DNA of 37,070 bases from Myxococcales bacterium (GTDB lineage: Bacteria > Myxococcota_A > UBA9042 > JABWCM01). The position numbers were made by a program, and so were the translations under genes. Positions 34,677 to 37,070 of the stretch are shown one piece after another. The stretch lies in NCBI GenBank assembly GCA_013360285.1, contig JABWCM010000074.1:1-37070 (forward strand), in the 5' to 3' direction. The first letter of the stretch is position 1. Each line of letters starts with the position of its first letter. The notes under the pieces are model-generated. The model saw only the letters and a program-made list of their open reading frames with translations, was not told where the DNA came from and ran no database searches.

Positions 34677-35747
34677 ATGAACCCCAACACCTTTCACGTA
34701 ACAATATCTACTCGACTTTTTTGTCGTTTTTTGACGATTTTTTCTCTGAGCCTGATTTCTGCGTTTGTTTTCGCCACGAGCACGACGGAACAAGTGTTCG
34801 GCCAGGAAACCTTAACAATTGCCACTCTGGCTCCGGAACGGTCATCGTGGGACAAAGTTTTTAAGGGAATGGCGGACGAAATTGAGAAAAAAACAACGGG
34901 AAGAGTGAAAATAAAACTTTTCGGCAGTGGCGTGCAGGGAGACGAAGAGTTGGTTGTGCAAAAAATGCGTTCCGGTCAAGTCGACGGGGCCGCGATTACC
35001 GGCGTGGGCCTTAGCCGGATCTCACCCAACGTGTTGGTTTTTCAAGTCCCCGGAATATTTGATGGTTCTGACGTCGATAAAGGCTACCGCGAACTCGACA
35101 CCGTGCGTAACAAAATGAAAACGCGGCTCGAAAAAGAGTTCGCCGATAAAGGATTTGTGCTGCTCGGCTGGGGCGACGTCGGGTTCGTCTATTTGTTCTC
35201 AACTGTTCCGGTCAAAAAACCCGGCGATTTGCAGAAAGTGAAAATGTGGCAGTGGACAGTCGACCCAATCGCCAAAATTTTTCTGGAAAAGGCTGGTGCA
35301 AATCCAGTTCCGCTTGGCGTTCCGGATGTTCTGCCAAACCTCGACACCGGTCTTATTAACGCTTATTACGCTTCTCCCCTCGCAGCGATCGCGTTACGGT
35401 GGTTTGGTAAGTCCAAGTATTTGACCGCCCAGCCTTTTTCTCTAGGAATTGGCGCAACCGTAGTGTCCCAAAAGTCGTGGGACCGGCTTTCCGCCGAAGA
35501 CAAAACGGCCGTCTTGGAAGTCGCCGACAAATGGCACAAAATTCTTATCAAAAAGGTTCGTGCCGACAACACAAAATCCCTTGCAGTGCTGAAAGAGAAA
35601 GGCATTGAATTCGTGATGCCGACAGACGAGGACACACGACTTTGGAAACAACTCGCCGCTGATACCGAACGTGCACTGGTTGGAAAGGTATACGAGCAGT
35701 CAATCCTGGATGAAGCACGGAAACATCTGGCAGCTATCCGGCAATAG
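34677..35747 (+). CDS. dctP: TRAP transporter substrate-binding protein (DctP family, TatP partner)
   Basis: A 356-aa periplasmic solute-binding protein. A signal peptide ends near 'VFATSTTEQVFGQ'. The mature part begins 'ETLTIATLAPERSSWDKVFKGMADEIEKKTTGRVKI', typical of DctP, and includes 'VDGAAITGVGLSRISP' and 'DVGFVYLFSTVPVKKPGDLQKVKMW', given here in pieces, and the ligand-arm region 'GANPVPLGVPDVLPNLDTGLINAYYASP'. The usual carboxylate-binding arginine is not obvious, as in other TatT-linked TatP proteins, so the ligand may be hydrophobic or otherwise unusual. It lies between tatT and the membrane subunits. The stop is followed within four bases by repeat A. Confidence 0.9.
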   Translation: MNPNTFHVTISTRLFCRFLTIFSLSLISAFVFATSTTEQVFGQETLTIATLAPERSSWDKVFKGMADEIEKKTTGRVKIKLFGSGVQGDEELVVQKMRSGQVDGAAITGVGLSRISPNVLVFQVPGIFDGSDVDKGYRELDTVRNKMKTRLEKEFADKGFVLLGWGDVGFVYLFSTVPVKKPGDLQKVKMWQWTVDPIAKIFLEKAGANPVPLGVPDVLPNLDTGLINAYYASPLAAIALRWFGKSKYLTAQPFSLGIGATVVSQKSWDRLSAEDKTAVLEVADKWHKILIKKVRADNTKSLAVLKEKGIEFVMPTDEDTRLWKQLAADTERALVGKVYEQSILDEARKHLAAIRQ

Positions 35748-35750
35748 CGC

Positions 35751-35796
35751 CCCAAAAACCGAAGTCTGGAATATGGCGCAGGGTTTTTCGGAACCA
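35751..35796 (+). repeat. Dispersed palindromic repeat A, copy 3 (partly degenerate)
   Basis: It starts four bases after the dctP stop. The outer stem CCAAAAACC pairs with GGGTTTTTCGG, and the core AATATGGCGCAGGGTTTTTCGG (22 bases, not quoted further) is shared with copy 2, but the left inner half (CATATCGGG) is missing. Confidence 0.7.
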
Positions 35797-35823
35797 AGCC
35801 GACCCAAAGCCACCGCCCAGAGG

Positions 35824-35858
35824 CCGCGCAGCTATTTTTTCACAAACCCTCAGAGGGT
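35824..35858 (-). repeat. Dispersed repeat B, copy 2
   Basis: On the minus strand it reads ACCCTCTGAGGGTTTGTG, then AAAAAATAGCTGCGCGG, matching 11850-11882. The near-palindrome ACCCTCAGAGGGT at 35846-35858 joins it to the MITE-like element. Confidence 0.6.
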
Positions 35859-36017
35859 GTTCCATAAATGGGAAATCATCCCCAAAAACGGCGATTTTTA
35901 GCTGCGTTGGCAGCGGCACTCCTTGTGGAATATCGGGAATATTCCGCAAGGAGTGACGTTGCCAAGGCGGCAAAAAGCGCCCTTTTGGGGACATTTCAGC
36001 TTTATGGAACACCCTCT
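35852..36017. mobile_element. MITE-like palindromic element with 17-bp perfect terminal inverted repeats
   Basis: AGAGGGTGTTCCATAAA (35852-35868) is repeated perfectly inverted at 36001-36017. The remaining 130 bases form a nearly complete hairpin: CACTCCTTGTGGAATAT (35917-35933) pairs with ATATTCCGCAAGGAGTG (35939-35955) around the loop CGGGA, and the outer arms also match imperfectly. There is no open frame, so it would be non-autonomous. CTCAGA lies beside the left end and TCTCAGA at the right, a possible target duplication. It separates dctP from dctQ. Confidence 0.75.
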
Positions 36018-36041
36018 CAGATGCGAGCCGATTAAATCAAC

Positions 36042-36581
36042 ATGCTTAAATTTCTTTACTTTCGTGTGCTGAGCACGTTCGAAACGGTGGTGCTGACCAT
36101 CCTCTTGGCAGTGACGGTCGGACTCAGCTTCACGGAAATCCTAAACCGCAATTTCGCGTGGCACCTGTGGGACGCAAGCGCCGTAAATATGGCAATTTAT
36201 TCCACTACTTTCTATTGTGGGTTGTTCGGAGCAGTCGTCGCCACACGACGACTACGCCATATTCGCATCGACGCTCTTGCACCGTATCTGCCACACCACA
36301 TTTCAACAAAAATGGATGGTATCACATCCTGGATAGCCTCGCTCGCGTGTATATGGCTTGCTATTGTCGCCGTCGAGTTCATTCAGAGCGGAATTATCGC
36401 GATCGACGACCAACTTGTGCCCGGTAAAGAGGGCTGGTTCTGGCAGACTCGGCTGTGGAAGTGGCCAATGGTCATTGGTTTTGCTCTCATGGCGCTCCAC
36501 TTTGCGGTTGCCGGAACGTTTCGTATTCTAGGTAAATCGGTACATCAAGACGAAATTTCGCCTGCAGGAGGAGAAAACTGA
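36042..36581 (+). CDS. dctQ: TRAP transporter small permease (DctQ family)
   Basis: A 179-aa membrane protein with four hydrophobic segments ('VVLTILLAVTVGLSFTEIL', the 'STTFYCGLFGAVVATRRLRHIRIDAL' hairpin, 'ASLACIWLAIVAVEFI', 'WPMVIGFALMALHFAVAG'), the layout and length of DctQ. The motif 'RLRHIRIDAL' on the second helix is typical. It forms the membrane complex with DctM, whose ATG directly follows its stop (TGAATG) and has GGAGGAG before it. The 294 bases before the gene are filled with repeats, and there is no strong ribosome site at ATG 36042. Confidence 0.88.
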   Translation: MLKFLYFRVLSTFETVVLTILLAVTVGLSFTEILNRNFAWHLWDASAVNMAIYSTTFYCGLFGAVVATRRLRHIRIDALAPYLPHHISTKMDGITSWIASLACIWLAIVAVEFIQSGIIAIDDQLVPGKEGWFWQTRLWKWPMVIGFALMALHFAVAGTFRILGKSVHQDEISPAGGEN

Positions 36582-37070
36582 ATGTTTGCCTTACTTCTTG
36601 TTGGTTGTCTTATTCTCGCCTTGGTGGGCACACCGCTTTTTGCCGTCATCTTTCTTGCAACCGCGGCCAGTTATTCCTTCATGGATCGCCCACTCGAAAT
36701 GACGAACGTGTTTGTCATGATGGGTGACCTCCAGAACAAGCCATTTTTGTTGCCAATCCCGTTGTTTACTTTCGCTGGTTACCTTATGGCGAGAAGCCAG
36801 ACACCTAAACGTATTGTGGAACTCGCCGACTCGTTATTTGGTTGGTTGCCCGGTGGCCTCGCGATCGTCGCAGTCTGTACTTGCGCCTTTTTCACGACCT
36901 TTACCGGCGCATCCGGGGTAACGATTATCGCATTGGGGGCGCTCTTGTATCCGGTATTGGTTAACCGAAAGTACCCAGAACAGTTTTCGCTTGGGGTCAT
37001 GACGTCCAGCGGGTCGATCGGACTCTTGTTTTTCCCCGCGTTGCCGGTGTTTATCTTCGCAACGGTCTAC
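36582..37070 (+). CDS. dctM: TRAP transporter large permease (DctM family), partial
   Basis: The first 163 codons of the large TRAP subunit, cut by the window end. It starts 'MFALLLVGCLILALVGTPLF' and continues with helices containing 'PLFTFAGYLMARS', 'TGASGVTIIALGALLYPVL' and 'TSSGSIGLLFFPALPVFIFA', the DctM pattern. The usual 'GLLFPPSLP' appears here as 'GLLFFPALP'. It would form the 12-helix Na+-driven transport channel together with DctQ. Confidence 0.92.
   Translation, partial: MFALLLVGCLILALVGTPLFAVIFLATAASYSFMDRPLEMTNVFVMMGDLQNKPFLLPIPLFTFAGYLMARSQTPKRIVELADSLFGWLPGGLAIVAVCTCAFFTTFTGASGVTIIALGALLYPVLVNRKYPEQFSLGVMTSSGSIGLLFFPALPVFIFATVY

Overview
The window looks like a chromosomal segment from a Myxococcota-like bacterium (former Deltaproteobacteria). 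I infer this from the mix of genes: a Hanks-type Ser/Thr kinase with a PEGA-like tail paired with an FHA-sigma54 activator, two zinc-ribbon/GYF membrane proteins, Asp/Thr/Ser-rich lipoproteins including a giant cysteine-rich one, and a TRAP transporter with a TatT lipoprotein. Bradymonadia-like lineages would fit, but there is no rRNA or other marker here to prove it. Base composition is moderate (about half GC), and small dispersed palindromic repeats lie between genes.

Left part (1-8500): a truncated RND-efflux fragment; a plus-strand run of a serine esterase, an ATP-grasp ligase, a MelB-type sugar symporter and a cysteine-rich lipoprotein; then on the minus strand a fatty-acid desaturase and RecQ helicase, and a small divergent hypothetical gene.

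Regulatory block (8500-15900): two overlapping minus-strand genes for zinc-ribbon/GYF-like/single-TM proteins face, across a 0.7-kb repeat-rich spacer, a plus-strand kinase gene, an FHA-sigma54 activator gene 4 nt after it, and a 101-aa protein that resembles sigma-70 region 4 alone.

Vitamin B12 uptake operon (16190-24718): a cobalamin riboswitch precedes a BtuB-like TonB receptor, two beta-propeller lipoproteins, BtuF, a third lipoprotein, BtuC and BtuD, mostly overlapping or a few bases apart. The propeller lipoproteins recall BtuG, the surface B12-capturing propeller of Bacteroidetes. Finding such proteins inside a complete B12 operon of a Myxococcota-like organism is the most interesting point in the window.

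Right part (24719-37070): a spacer with a 41-bp tandem repeat and an inverted copy of it; poly(A) polymerase I; a 1378-aa cysteine-rich lipoprotein on the minus strand; a murein endopeptidase (MepA) followed by a winged-helix regulator whose receiver has Glu at the phospho-Asp position; and a TRAP transporter operon (TatT, DctP, DctQ, partial DctM) with a cluster of palindromic repeats, one MITE-like with 17-bp perfect terminal inverted repeats, lodged between dctP and dctQ.
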